Assembly: GCA_037976565.1 (NCBI GenBank)
Contig: CP137675.1
Coordinates: 844,323 to 908,322 of the forward strand
Direction of reading: 5' to 3'
From: Mesocentrotus franciscanus
Taxonomy: Eukaryota > Echinodermata > Echinoidea > Camarodonta > Strongylocentrotidae
DNA: 64,000 nt
The position numbers and the translations under genes are program-made. The notes below the pieces were generated by a model. That model made no database searches and had not been told where the DNA came from. It saw nothing but the letters and a program-made list of their open reading frames with translations. Shown here in pieces: positions 49,801 to 58,300 of this stretch (the first letter of the stretch is position 1; the number at the start of each line of letters is the position of its first letter).

Positions 49801-52136
49801 CCATCATTCTCAACTCTGTACCTCCATTTTCTAATGTTACGTACGTGTTAGAATAAGTGGCCCTCATACGTACACACACGCCCGCGATAGTGTACACACA
49901 CTGAGGTCAGTGTGTACACATGAAGCCTAGTCACCGAAACTGAAGCTAGCCCAATATAATTTCATGAATAAGTCGCATTGCCAATTTTGTGTGTGTAAAG
50001 ATCGCACCCTTCAAAACACGTAAATGACCTGCGTATTGTATCAAAAGCGATTTGTACACTCATCAAATTGGCACTTCCGCACATCGGTTATACTTTTTAT
50101 ATATAGGCTTGCTTCGTTGCCTGTGACTTACAGAAAAATAGCACATTGCGACCGCACCGCTATCGTTGAGCTCGCGTTTGCGCAAAGACTCTGGAAAAGG
50201 GAGAGCAAAGGGGCTTTAAAAGTAAGTTTTTTGAAATTTCTGTTCACTTTACTAACAGAATCATGTACCATAATGGTATATGATTCAACCTAATGATTTG
50301 ATAGTCCACGTTATATTTTATTAGTAATAGTAGAGTATTTTACCAGTATAAAAGTTTTATTTAATGGATTATTGGGTTTACACATGTATGCAATGCTAGA
50401 GGTCAATGACAATATGCATTAGCATCGACTACTAATGCTTTGCTGGAGTGGGTATGACTATAGTCTTGTCCAGACGGAGGCAAGTTACCCTAGGGTAAAG
50501 GCCGTGTTAAGAGTTAGACGTGGTAAATATGGCGGGGTATATGGCGGGGTATATGGCGGGCCAAGCATGCCACTATCCGAGTATTTGAGTACGAGAAATC
50601 GTACTCGAGTAGTTGTCAACAATGCGAGTACTCGAGTATCCGAGTACTCATCGCAGCCTTACTATACGTCTATCTAGTCGGCCAATCAGAACGCAGGAAA
50701 CTGTACATCTATACAACTATACCAGTGGCGGATTCGGGGCACAGGGGCACATGCCCCGGTAAAAACAAAGGGGGAAAGAAAAGGGAGACAAGGAGAAAAG
50801 GAGGGGGAAGAAAAGGAGGGAAAAAAAAAAAACAAAGGGAAAGAAAAAGGGAGACAAGGAGAAAAAGGAGGGGGGAAGAAAAAGGAGGGGAAAAAAAAGA
50901 AAAGGGAAGAGAGAAAGAAGAAGAAAGAGAGAGGAGAGAAAAGGGAAGAGGAGAAAAAAGAGGCGGAAAGGAAGAAATGGTAATAGAGAGAGGAGAGAAA
51001 AGGCGGAAAAGGAAGAAAGGGGGAAAGACGGAGAAGAGAAAAGGGGAAAAAGGAGAATAATGAGAAGGGAAAAGAAAGAAAGAGGGATGATATTATAAGG
51101 TGTTTTTTTACGCAATTTTGCAGTGTGCATAATATGGGGTCCCTCTTGCCAGGCGTGTAGCCCCCCCCCCTCCCAAATAAAAGACACACGAAGAACAACA
51201 AAAAAAGAGATGGACAAAAGGGGGAAAGAGGGAATTTTTGTGAGGTAAAGGTGAAAGGAAAAGAAATGAAAGAGAATTAAACAACGATAGAAGAGAGGTG
51301 TGAGATGAGAGCATGAGGAATTGCATTTCTTTTAAAAGAATAATGGGATAATAACCAGGGGCGTCGCTAAAGGGGGTGTGGGGATGCGACATCCCCCCCC
51401 CTCCCCTGACCTGTCAGGATATTGGCGGTAAAACTGCGCTGCTGTCAGGGAAAATGAGAAAAGGGGGAAGGGGAAAAATGAGAGGTAAAGGGAAAGAAAA
51501 GAAAAAAAGAAAAGGAAAAGAAAGGAAAGAGAAGAGAAGAAATCAAGAGAAAAAAGAAAAAAAGAAAAAGAGGAAGGAGAGGAAAGAAAGGAAAACAAAA
51601 TTGTAGTCTGCTTCCTTCAATCTTGAAGATTCTTGCAGAACTTTGGGGTACGTGTAGTGTGTGTCACAAGGATAGGGTGCATGTGCAAAAGTGCATATGC
51701 AAAAGTGCAATGACGCACAAAACAGCGTAAAATTCAACTTTTCATCCACCAAATGAATACGAACACTTGCATTATACAATCTTCAATACCTGTATCACCG
51801 TTATCGCAAACAATAAAATCACAATCTATATCTACGGCTAATATAAGAAGACGTAACAATTAATGCAATTAAACCAAGCACGCTACCTCATCTCAGAGCC
51901 GTCCTCAGCCCGGTGAGCCCGGGTGAATGCAGGTCAAATTTCGCACACACACAAACCAGCACATGGGACAGGCTCTACTTGTCATGGGACTTTTTAACAT
52001 AAGATCTAGATTTATATAAAATAGGTGAACTTTAGTAAAACGATATGAATTAAACTTCACCTACCTGACCTTCACCTAAAAAGTCTATGTTCTCATATAA
52101 CTTAGAGCGATCTCCTGCCAGCATGTTCCGGGCCAT
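40801..52136 (-). CDS. CDK7: Cyclin-dependent kinase 7, complete gene
   Basis: CDK7 with cyclin H and MAT1 forms the CDK-activating kinase, and within TFIIH it phosphorylates the RNA polymerase II C-terminal domain. Ten exons join in frame (52136-52065, 48096-48034, 47183-47082, 46733-46665, 45725-45615, 45141-45023, 44243-44057, 43242-43093, 42086-41939, 40829-40801) into 349 residues, against 346 in human. Visible motifs: glycine loop FLGEGQFATVY (about 18-28), catalytic lysine VAVKK (K44), cyclin-binding helix NRTALRE, catalytic loop HRDMKPNN (D140), DFGLAK (D158), T-loop [11 protein letters not shown] with S167 and T173, and C-terminal STAKKLVF. All introns are GT-AG. Oddities: HRDM where most relatives have HRDL, RWYRCPE instead of RWYRAPE, and Met at the position of human Cys312. 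Introns hold several mobile elements. Confidence 0.96.
41098..41871. mobile_element. Non-autonomous element with CTCCCACTTAG ends
   Basis: CTCCCACTTAG at the left and CTAAGTGGGAG at the right are inverted. Inside, words like GTGGCGAGTTGTAGTGAG at the left have inverted counterparts near the right (CTCACGACTACAACTCG). It lies in CDK7 intron 9 and shows no transposase ORF. Confidence 0.8.
41939..42086 (-). CDS. CDK7: CDK7 exon 9
   Basis: 49 codons plus 1 nt, [16 protein letters not shown] to [10 protein letters not shown]. The C-terminal tail keeps TPG.LPRP and a basic KRK cluster, but the rest diverges from vertebrates. Donor ACAG|GTCAGT. Confidence 0.93.
43093..43242 (-). CDS. CDK7: CDK7 exon 8
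   Basis: 50 codons, [16 protein letters not shown] to RRCKATE, the end of the C-lobe. Donor GAG|GTAAGT. Confidence 0.96.
43413..43575 (+). mobile_element. SINE body fragment in CDK7 intron 7
   Basis: CACATTTGCCACTCTCCATCC and the TTATCATCAGTATTATCATT end match the body and tail of the 13847 family. The tRNA head is missing. Confidence 0.6.
44057..44243 (-). CDS. CDK7: CDK7 exon 7
   Basis: Completes the Arg of TR, then 62 codons from [15 protein letters not shown] to PSEEEWP, the largest exon. Contains the substrate-site APE-equivalent (CPE) and [13 protein letters not shown]. Confidence 0.97.
45023..45141 (-). CDS. CDK7: CDK7 exon 6, catalytic and activation loop
   Basis: 39 codons plus 2 nt. 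Starts [13 protein letters not shown], then IGDFGLAK and the T-loop with the activating threonine in YTHQVVT. Donor AG|GTAC. Confidence 0.96.
45300..45495 (+). mobile_element. 5'-truncated SINE in CDK7 intron 5
   Basis: GGCACTAATGTCCTTTGGG, then CATTCTCCACTCAGG and GGAGCGCCTTGAGTAC, follow the order of the 13847 family. Its strand is opposite to the gene. Confidence 0.75.
45615..45725 (-). CDS. CDK7: CDK7 exon 5
   Basis: 37 codons, [18 protein letters not shown] to WILHR. The catalytic loop HRD is split by the next intron after HR. Confidence 0.96.
46021..46420. mobile_element. 400-bp foldback element in CDK7 intron 4
   Basis: Two arms of about 190 bp are near-perfect inverted copies: ATAGAGT at the left end and ACTCTAT at the right, GTGACGTCAT and ATGACGTCAC inside, and GAGCAATATAACACTGAGTT by the centre. 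The loop is about 20 nt. No coding capacity. Confidence 0.95.
46665..46733 (-). CDS. CDK7: CDK7 exon 4
   Basis: 23 codons, [12 protein letters not shown] to METDLE: the hinge and ATP-pocket segment. Phase 0 on both sides. Confidence 0.96.
47082..47183 (-). CDS. CDK7: CDK7 exon 3
   Basis: 34 codons, [12 protein letters not shown] to KHENVIG. Contains the cyclin-binding helix NRTALRE, the CDK7 counterpart of PSTAIRE. Donor GGG|GTGAGT. Confidence 0.96.
47250..47810. mobile_element. ATGCCTCCGC element with internal repeats, CDK7 intron 2
   Basis: ATGCCTCCGCC at the left and GCGGAGGCAT at the right are inverted ends. Inside are three diverged copies of a unit of about 145-150 bp, each with GTGACCTTTGACCT (TGACCT pairs at 47383, 47527 and 47678). 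A CGTA/CGGA microsatellite and a hairpin (CTCCGGCTACAAC with GTTGTAGCGGAG) close the right end. Confidence 0.88.
47820..47965 (-). mobile_element. SINE 3' fragment, minus orientation
   Basis: ATAATAAATCTGGATTTATG and CTAAGCACTTTACAGATATC match the reversed 3' half seen at 29630 and 53029. Confidence 0.6.
48034..48096 (-). CDS. CDK7: CDK7 exon 2
   Basis: 21 codons from FATVYKAL to VAVKK, completing the glycine loop and holding the catalytic lysine. Phase 0 on both sides. One residue longer than human in the loop between the first strands. Confidence 0.95.
48219..48320. repeat. (GAA/TTC)n triplet repeat in CDK7 intron 1
   Basis: About 26 uninterrupted AAG triplets (about 48234-48313), TTC-type on the CDK7 sense strand, ending about 125 bp upstream of the exon 2 acceptor. 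Confidence 0.97.
48590..48975 (+). mobile_element. LINE 3' end in CDK7 intron 1
   Basis: The plus-strand frame contains [20 protein letters not shown], matching the usual C-terminal end of non-LTR retrotransposon ORF2 (SFFPRT...WN.LP). A frame change separates it from an upstream related frame. CCAGAA-type hexamers near 48925 resemble a tail. Confidence 0.75.
49102..49360. repeat. Direct repeat of about 260 bp, copy 1
   Basis: Shares CCTGGCTGTGTA, AACACTGTACTGCA and GCCATTTTCTAAT-type words, in order, with 49584-49840. Roughly 30% diverged by eye. Confidence 0.8.
49584..49840. repeat. Direct repeat of about 260 bp, copy 2
   Basis: Second copy, 482 bp from the first. On the minus strand it has an ATG-led open stretch ([16 protein letters not shown]) ending at a GTAAAT donor-like site; copy 1 has a related but altered reading. 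Confidence 0.8.
49841..52064. other. CDK7 intron 1, repeat-rich remainder
   Basis: Contains three TATGGCGGGG-type repeats at about 50527-50555, palindromic GAGTACTCGAGTA words at 50574-50655, a GGCGGAT MITE end at 50723, and A/G-rich low-complexity tracts at 50760-51075 and 51430-51600. No nested gene recognised. Confidence 0.6.
52065..52136 (-). CDS. CDK7: CDK7 exon 1 with start codon
   Basis: ATG in AAAATGG context, 24 codons ending in FLGEGQ, donor CAG|GTAGGT. The N-terminal end differs from vertebrate CDK7 but the glycine-loop start matches. The 5' UTR and promoter are unresolved upstream. Confidence 0.92.
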
Positions 52137-52465
52137 TTTAGACAAGACTGAAGTCTAGAGTCAGCCAGTCGAGTCTTCACCTCGAATACACAGCATGCGT
52201 CGTTTGCTGTTGGGAGAGGGGGCTCCAATACATCGATGCTGTTATAGTCACCACAACTAGTTGGAGGATGACTTACTTTTTTCATTTCTAAGCCAAGAAG
52301 ATTTTGAGGCCATAAATCGTCCATAATAATGCATTTGTGTTTACATGCATTTCCTATAACTAAAGAGCTTTGAAAACTTGATTATCCAATTTTCTCTATT
52401 TTTGCTATGTTACGATCGACGTACATGCACCTTTCTATAATATAAATTTCCTTCCTTTCATCCGC

Positions 52466-52632
52466 ATCTCTAGCTCCCACCCCCCCCCCGGCCCCCTCCT
52501 TTCTCCCTCTCCCTCTATCTCTCTATATATATCTCGATCGCTCCCTCTCTCTCTCTCTTTTGCCCCCCCCCCCTCTCTCTCTCTCTCTCTCTTTCTCTTT
52601 CCTTCTCTCTATCTCTTTTCTTTCTTCCTCTG

Positions 52633-52664
<32 letters not shown>

Positions 52665-52795
52665 GCTATCTACATATCTATCGATATCCAGGAAGTTGCT
52701 ATCTATCTACCTATCTACCTATAGTACCTTCCTTCCTACCTACCTACCTACCTATTTATCTATCTATTTATCTATCTATCTATTTGGGGCATTTC
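52466..52795. repeat. CT, CTAC and CTAT microsatellites
   Basis: Adjacent C runs, CT dinucleotides and then ATCT/ACCT tetranucleotides, upstream of CDK7. Confidence 0.95.
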
Positions 52796-53028
52796 GGCAC
52801 CATTTTAAATGGGGGAGGTGTTGCCTGGCCAAAAATTTGCCCACAAGTCGGCCGAAAATCTCACAGCAAGGGTGCAGTCATCATATTTTTAACTAGAATT
52901 CATGACGATCGAGACCCTAAATGAAAACTTTGTATGTGGTGTCGTTCCTTTACACTTCAACGACATCCCTGATTATAAATTGATGACATTCCTGGCACTA
53001 CCAGCACTTTACGCATGCTTTATTCCTC

Positions 53029-53170
53029 TATAATAATAATAAGCTGGATTTATAAAGCGCTTATTAGTAAATACAAATATTATTACCCCGGTCATTGGAT
53101 TTATTCACGCACAATGTGCATCGTCCCCACTCCCTGGGGAGTATTCCTACCATATGTATGGTTACAGTGA
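53029..53170 (-). mobile_element. SINE 3' fragment, minus orientation
   Basis: ATAATAATAAGCTGGATTTATAAAGCGC and a following TCCCTGGGGAGTATTCC match the reversed 3' half of the 13847 family. Confidence 0.7.
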
Positions 53171-54910
53171 GGGCATATTGCAATTACTAACACAAATGCT
53201 TTCGTCATCCTACCAGGTCCCCATTTCTCAACATTACTACTTCCATTTTTTTCTTCAAAAAATACGCTTTTCATACTTTCTTTTAAGGTACAAGTTTAGC
53301 TGATAACCAACTATTTATTTTATTTTCATTAAAAGTGGCTATTTACACTATGATTTTTTGGGGGGTGGACTTTATCAAAAAGATACGATTAATATTTCAC
53401 GGTAAATATGACTTGCGTTTTGCAGTGCTAATTAATGTATTTCGTCAATATGTGAGGGCAGTCGAAAAGTAAACATATGACAAGTATATATTGTGTCTGA
53501 CCAATTTCCTTTTCACTTTGAATGTATGTCCTCTAATCTCTTTCATTCTGTATACTTAGTTTATGTAATTTGTTTTTCGAACATTGAGTTCTTTTCAAAT
53601 CGTGTACAAAGCAGTTATTAGGAATTAACCTTCAATTAAACCTTTTTTTTTTCATTTTGTGTTATAACCTGACCGAAAGTTAATAAACAATTTTAGAACT
53701 TTTTACTAAAGTCATGATAATCATAACATATATATCAATTTCTATTACATTACAATAACAGATTATAGCTAATATCCATATCAGAAGCTGTAGTAGGAAT
53801 CATTTGAATGATCGGATACATGTCATTGACAACCTAGTACATGACAACCGAGGGGGTCCAATATAAAGTGTTACGTTGTATAGATTTGAACATTTGAAAA
53901 CAGTATGTGCATGTTCTTCTTCATTTAGATTCACATTTCAAATATATCAAAGTCATACAAGTTTGCTAACGTTAATGCTTTCGCATAATATATACAAGAT
54001 TAAAATAGGAAAGAACGCTTTTGGTGGCCTTCTCATATTTCGGAAGGTTGTCATAGGAATTTTTCTGTTTTTAGAAGAGTATTGTTTGGCATCTTCCTCG
54101 CCTCAAAATATTACTAAATGGTTTACTTAAATCTCACAATTTCTGTACAGAATATTCATTTCCTATATGAAAATACAAGAATTTTGCCATGTAACACACA
54201 CACAAATTATTTGCACAGCGGTGAATACCCCTAAATAATAGGCTTGGTACAATCGGGTTCCTAAAACAGTTATTTACACAAGATCACATTTTATACACAA
54301 ACGCATTATTTACAATATGAACATATTATACAAATTAAGTAAATTTGCCATAGTGTCCATGAATTCTCACCAGCTCACTTTTTGCGTTCATTTTTGTTCT
54401 TCAATTGAATGAACAATTTTATATTAAAAACAAAAATCTGGATTATACTTTTATAGTGCCACTGATGCGCTCACGCGTCCGATTATCCTAAACGTAGGAA
54501 AGTTTTCACTTAACAAAGGTGATTTTAATTAATAAATGTCAACATCACAAATGTCTCTTTTATGCTTTTCATCCCTCTAAAAATCAAATAGAGATAGAAC
54601 GTCGAAGCATTTTCAAGTCTGGATTTCAAGATTGAAATGAAATCCAATATTCATTTAACATAGACATAGTCACAATTTTGACCCGTATCGATCTGTTTTG
54701 AATAGTGTTTTCGAAAACTAATAAAACCCATTTCAAAATGTTGTTTTCACTATTGAAACAATTTCTCTACCTTTTTTAAATACATTATTCGCGTAGGTTT
54801 CCTGATACCCGTTGCATACTAGGTGTCATTTCGACTGAGTTATTACCCACGCCAGTCAAGTTTTTGAAGGGAATTACTGCTTTCGAGACCAGTAAATCAA
54901 TGCATTTTTA
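53171..54910. other. Spacer between channel gene and CDK7
   Basis: AT-rich, no exon recognised. The CDK7 promoter should lie at its right-hand neighbour's 3' side, between 52137 and about 53000, but no TATA box or other element is clear. Confidence 0.4.
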
Positions 54911-54915
54911 CACCG

Positions 54916-54921
54916 TTTATT
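54916..54921 (-). terminator. Poly(A) signal of the channel gene
   Basis: AATAAA on the minus strand, about 170 nt after the stop codon at 55088. Confidence 0.6.
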
Positions 54922-54970
54922 TCACAGTTACAATAATTATGAAGAAGGCTCAGGTTATGATCACATGGTG

Positions 54971-55045
54971 CGTCAAACACTGCGCGAGTCTCTGACGCAG
55001 TCTTACGTCAAACACAGCGCCTGTCGGTGACGTAGTCCTACGTCA
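54971..55045 (-). repeat. Two 35-bp units with hairpins, channel 3' UTR
   Basis: Two copies of CGTCAAACAC plus 25 bases. Each contains a palindrome: TGACGTAGTCCTACGTCA at 55028-55045 and a weaker version at 54993-55010. They lie between the stop and the poly(A) signal. Confidence 0.8.
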
Positions 55046-55087
55046 GCAATATAACGCCCTGTGTGAAACTAACATCATTATACAACT

Positions 55088-55306
55088 CTACTTCTTATCA
55101 GCAAAATGGGCATCGTAGGCTGGCGGAGGGGGCTTCCTCACTTTCGATGTCGGAATGGATTGCATTGGACGGGTCCTGCTGCGATTTCGAGAACAAAAGA
55201 AGGAGATCATGACCCAAACGCCTTCGAAGATTTCGAATACGGTGATGACCGAAAGACCGAGCCAGAGTCCTAGCTGACCTCCGATGTCGCTGAGGAGATC
55301 GGGAAT
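55088..55306 (-). CDS. Channel last coding exon, TM2 and PPxY tail
   Basis: 72 codons and TAG. TM2 spans roughly LGLWLGLSVITVFEIFEGV; a basic cytoplasmic tail follows and ends with PPPPAYDAHFADKK (PPxY at 55115-55132). Confidence 0.96.
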   Translation of the reverse strand: MPDLLSDIGGQLGLWLGLSVITVFEIFEGVWVMISFFCSRNRSRTRPMQSIPTSKVRKPPPPAYDAHFADKK

Positions 55307-58300
55307 CTAAAGAACAGGATAAGAGTACAACTAAAACGCATTTTCATCAGAAAATATTATAAGGATGATTCCGTGCAGTGTCCTCTGTAGTCATTATACA
55401 TATATTCAATCAATGAATGAAAAATCTTTTGGTCAGATGTATGATTACGACTATTTTGGCAGTGATGCCATTAACGCCCATAACCGTATTGATGTGTCAT
55501 AGAATAAATTTTTGTTTTTTATAAACTCCGTTAGATGTAAATCTCCATGTAAAACAAATATTTTAATCACGGGATTAATGTGGCGGTCAAAGAATTTTTT
55601 CTGCCGTTTGATGTGTTGCACCTTCGTGAGAGATGACATTTTGAAAGCAATATTAGAGGCTAAGCGTATCATCTGAGACAATAAGTATTTCATTGATGCC
55701 TCAAGAAAACTTTGTGAATAGTACGGCACTTATCTCAGTCTAAAATGTATGAAAAATCCACGTAGTCCTTCAATTTATATTTTTAGTAGTGACTGCTCGG
55801 AGCCAGAATGAAAGTTTATGACTTAAAGCCCTTCTTACCTCAAACAGACGGACTAAATCAATGCAATTAATTATATCACAGGGAAGAGAACTTCCATCCA
55901 AACTGGAATTAAGAACCTACCGTATATGCAGGGTCTTGTCGGATATATTCGTAGTTGAACTCATCGAAGTAGATCTCCAATTTAGCCATGTTACTCCTAG
56001 AAGAGAGGATAATTAAATTAGGATACTTTTGAAAACCCTGCTCTTTTCTGAATAGCTTTACAGTGTGTATACGGTGCGAAAAGGGCTCTCCATATATTTT
56101 GTTCGCCCCCCCCCCAAAAAAATGTCTCCTTTGTACATGTAATTGCGTGATAAGTTTAATTTGTGTATCTATTCCAATACTTTTTTCTCGATACTTATGC
56201 CACGTTTCATTGGAGTGAAAGCAATCAACTGTTTACTTAAACTGTTAATGACAGGTGATATTTGTTTTAAAGACACTCTCCTTTTGTATATATTTGCTTA
56301 CACCATCAACCATATCATTATTTCGAGTCATCACACGACTTCCCAATACAATGGCGGATCAAGGGGGGGCCGAATAGACCAGGGTTCCCCCTTTTTGCGG
56401 CATTTACTAATGGCGGAGCGACAGAAGACACAGGAAGAGAGAAAATAAAGATAAAAGAAGGTAAAAGAGAAGAAGAGTGGACAATGATCGAGAGAGACAA
56501 AAAATCACCACCCTGAGTAACGGGTCGGCTACGTATTGGATGGGATGGAAACCCCACCCCACCACAAGCTATACGTAATGCGTGTATAAATGTATACATC
56601 AGTAACGGATGAGAGGCGAATCAGACGCGCCCCTTGTTTTGGGGTGGCCTAGTAAAGGGAAAAGGGAAAAGAGAGAGAGCGACTGAAGAAAAGTTGAAGG
56701 TTCTGAATTGCTAATACTCGAGAGCGTCCGGGGGCTCCACCCCAAGGATCCCTAGCAGGGGCCATAAGGGGGGGGCCCTGGACCCTACCCCGAGGAGGGC
56801 TTCCGCTGAAGCACACACACGTTGGCTTCGCCCTATGATTCGCCCCGCCCCCTTTTTGGAAAATCCTGGATCCGCCGCTGCAATATATAGCAAAAGTAAG
56901 AGCCAAATCGTTAGCCTCTGCCAGGTCCCTCCAGAAAATCCCTTTACGCCTAAGCCTTCTTACGCTGAGGAGCTTAAATTAATTTATATTCTATACGGTA
57001 CATCAAGTCAGTTCCTAAAGCATATCGGCCTCCACCAGACCACTTTTATCTATATCACTATGCATACGGCCTGTACCTACCCTTCCTTTGATAAGCGTTC
57101 CAATGTAAGTTTTCCGTTTCAAGGATCCCCATTAAGTATGATTTTTTTACAATGTAATCATTACAGATAGAGCGTCTTTCTTTCTTTCTATTTCTCTATT
57201 TTTCAAACAAGTGGGGGGCTTGAGCCCCGCGAGCCCTGAAGACTGCGCCATGTGATTTATGTTAGGTCACATTACCATAACAAACTAACTTATTAAACCT
57301 AATTATTACAAGGGAAATGTTGATGTCTCACCCCCTCCCTTTATAAGTGTCCTGGTTCAGTGAACGCAGCCAAATCGGTAGACTGATTTTTTTTTTTAAA
57401 GTGGGTTTATTTCCATATTTAATTTATAATTTTTAGTTTCAGCAGTCATTTTAACAAGCGTCACATTTCCTTTTTATCAAACTAAAGAGCAAGAAAGAAA
57501 GACACCCCACAAACACGCGGACGTTTTCATATTGACAAGTTCGAGGGGAAAATAAAAGAAAATTTGTGCATTTACAAAAAATTTTTTTGGCGACCTCACC
57601 TTGTCCAGTCAGATGGGCTTTGACCTCTGACCTGTCTCTTCATCTCCTCATTAGATCTTATCATCTTTTCAAAAAGTTTTTTCTGTTAAATATGGAAAAA
57701 AGAGATGATATTATGATATATAATTATTGGCCAATTTATAATATACTGTGCATATATCTATCCCAGGGAGACTCAAGTCGCCTGCAAAGTTAGCACCGAT
57801 GTTCCAAGGCGCGCTGAAAGCATTTAGGGAATAACTTTCTACCACTTACTACACCTGGGTGGAGAGAAAGATTATAGATTTTCTGTCTTGCCAAATGACA
57901 TTAGTGCCGGGCTAGTACTCGAACCATGTGATCCTCAGTGACGTATCCACTAGACCACAACACCTTTCTAATTATAAATATGCAAATGCGCTGAGCTTTC
58001 AATGATTTACAGAATACAAGGAATGTATGAGCAATCAAGATTAATCTATTGAGGTTAAAAGTATTCGTCATCATCTTCAAACTTTAGTTCATTTTCTGGG
58101 CTATGAGAGAAAAAGTCAAACAAATCTTTTTAAACAAGAAGATAGAAAAACGAACATCCGAGTACAGTTTTTATTGCAATTCTTAACAATTTTGCCTACG
58201 TGACAAACGAACGAACAAAACGTAGAAAACTGATTTATGATTGACAAACACATTTTTCTATTTTTCCCATCAGTTTGGTTACTAGCATCTTAAAGTACTT

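Noticed and set aside
50686..51606. Several ORFs over 80 codons on both strands
   Set aside because: A/G-rich low-complexity tracts around MITE fragments, with Phe/Ser/Pro or Lys/Glu/Arg runs only.
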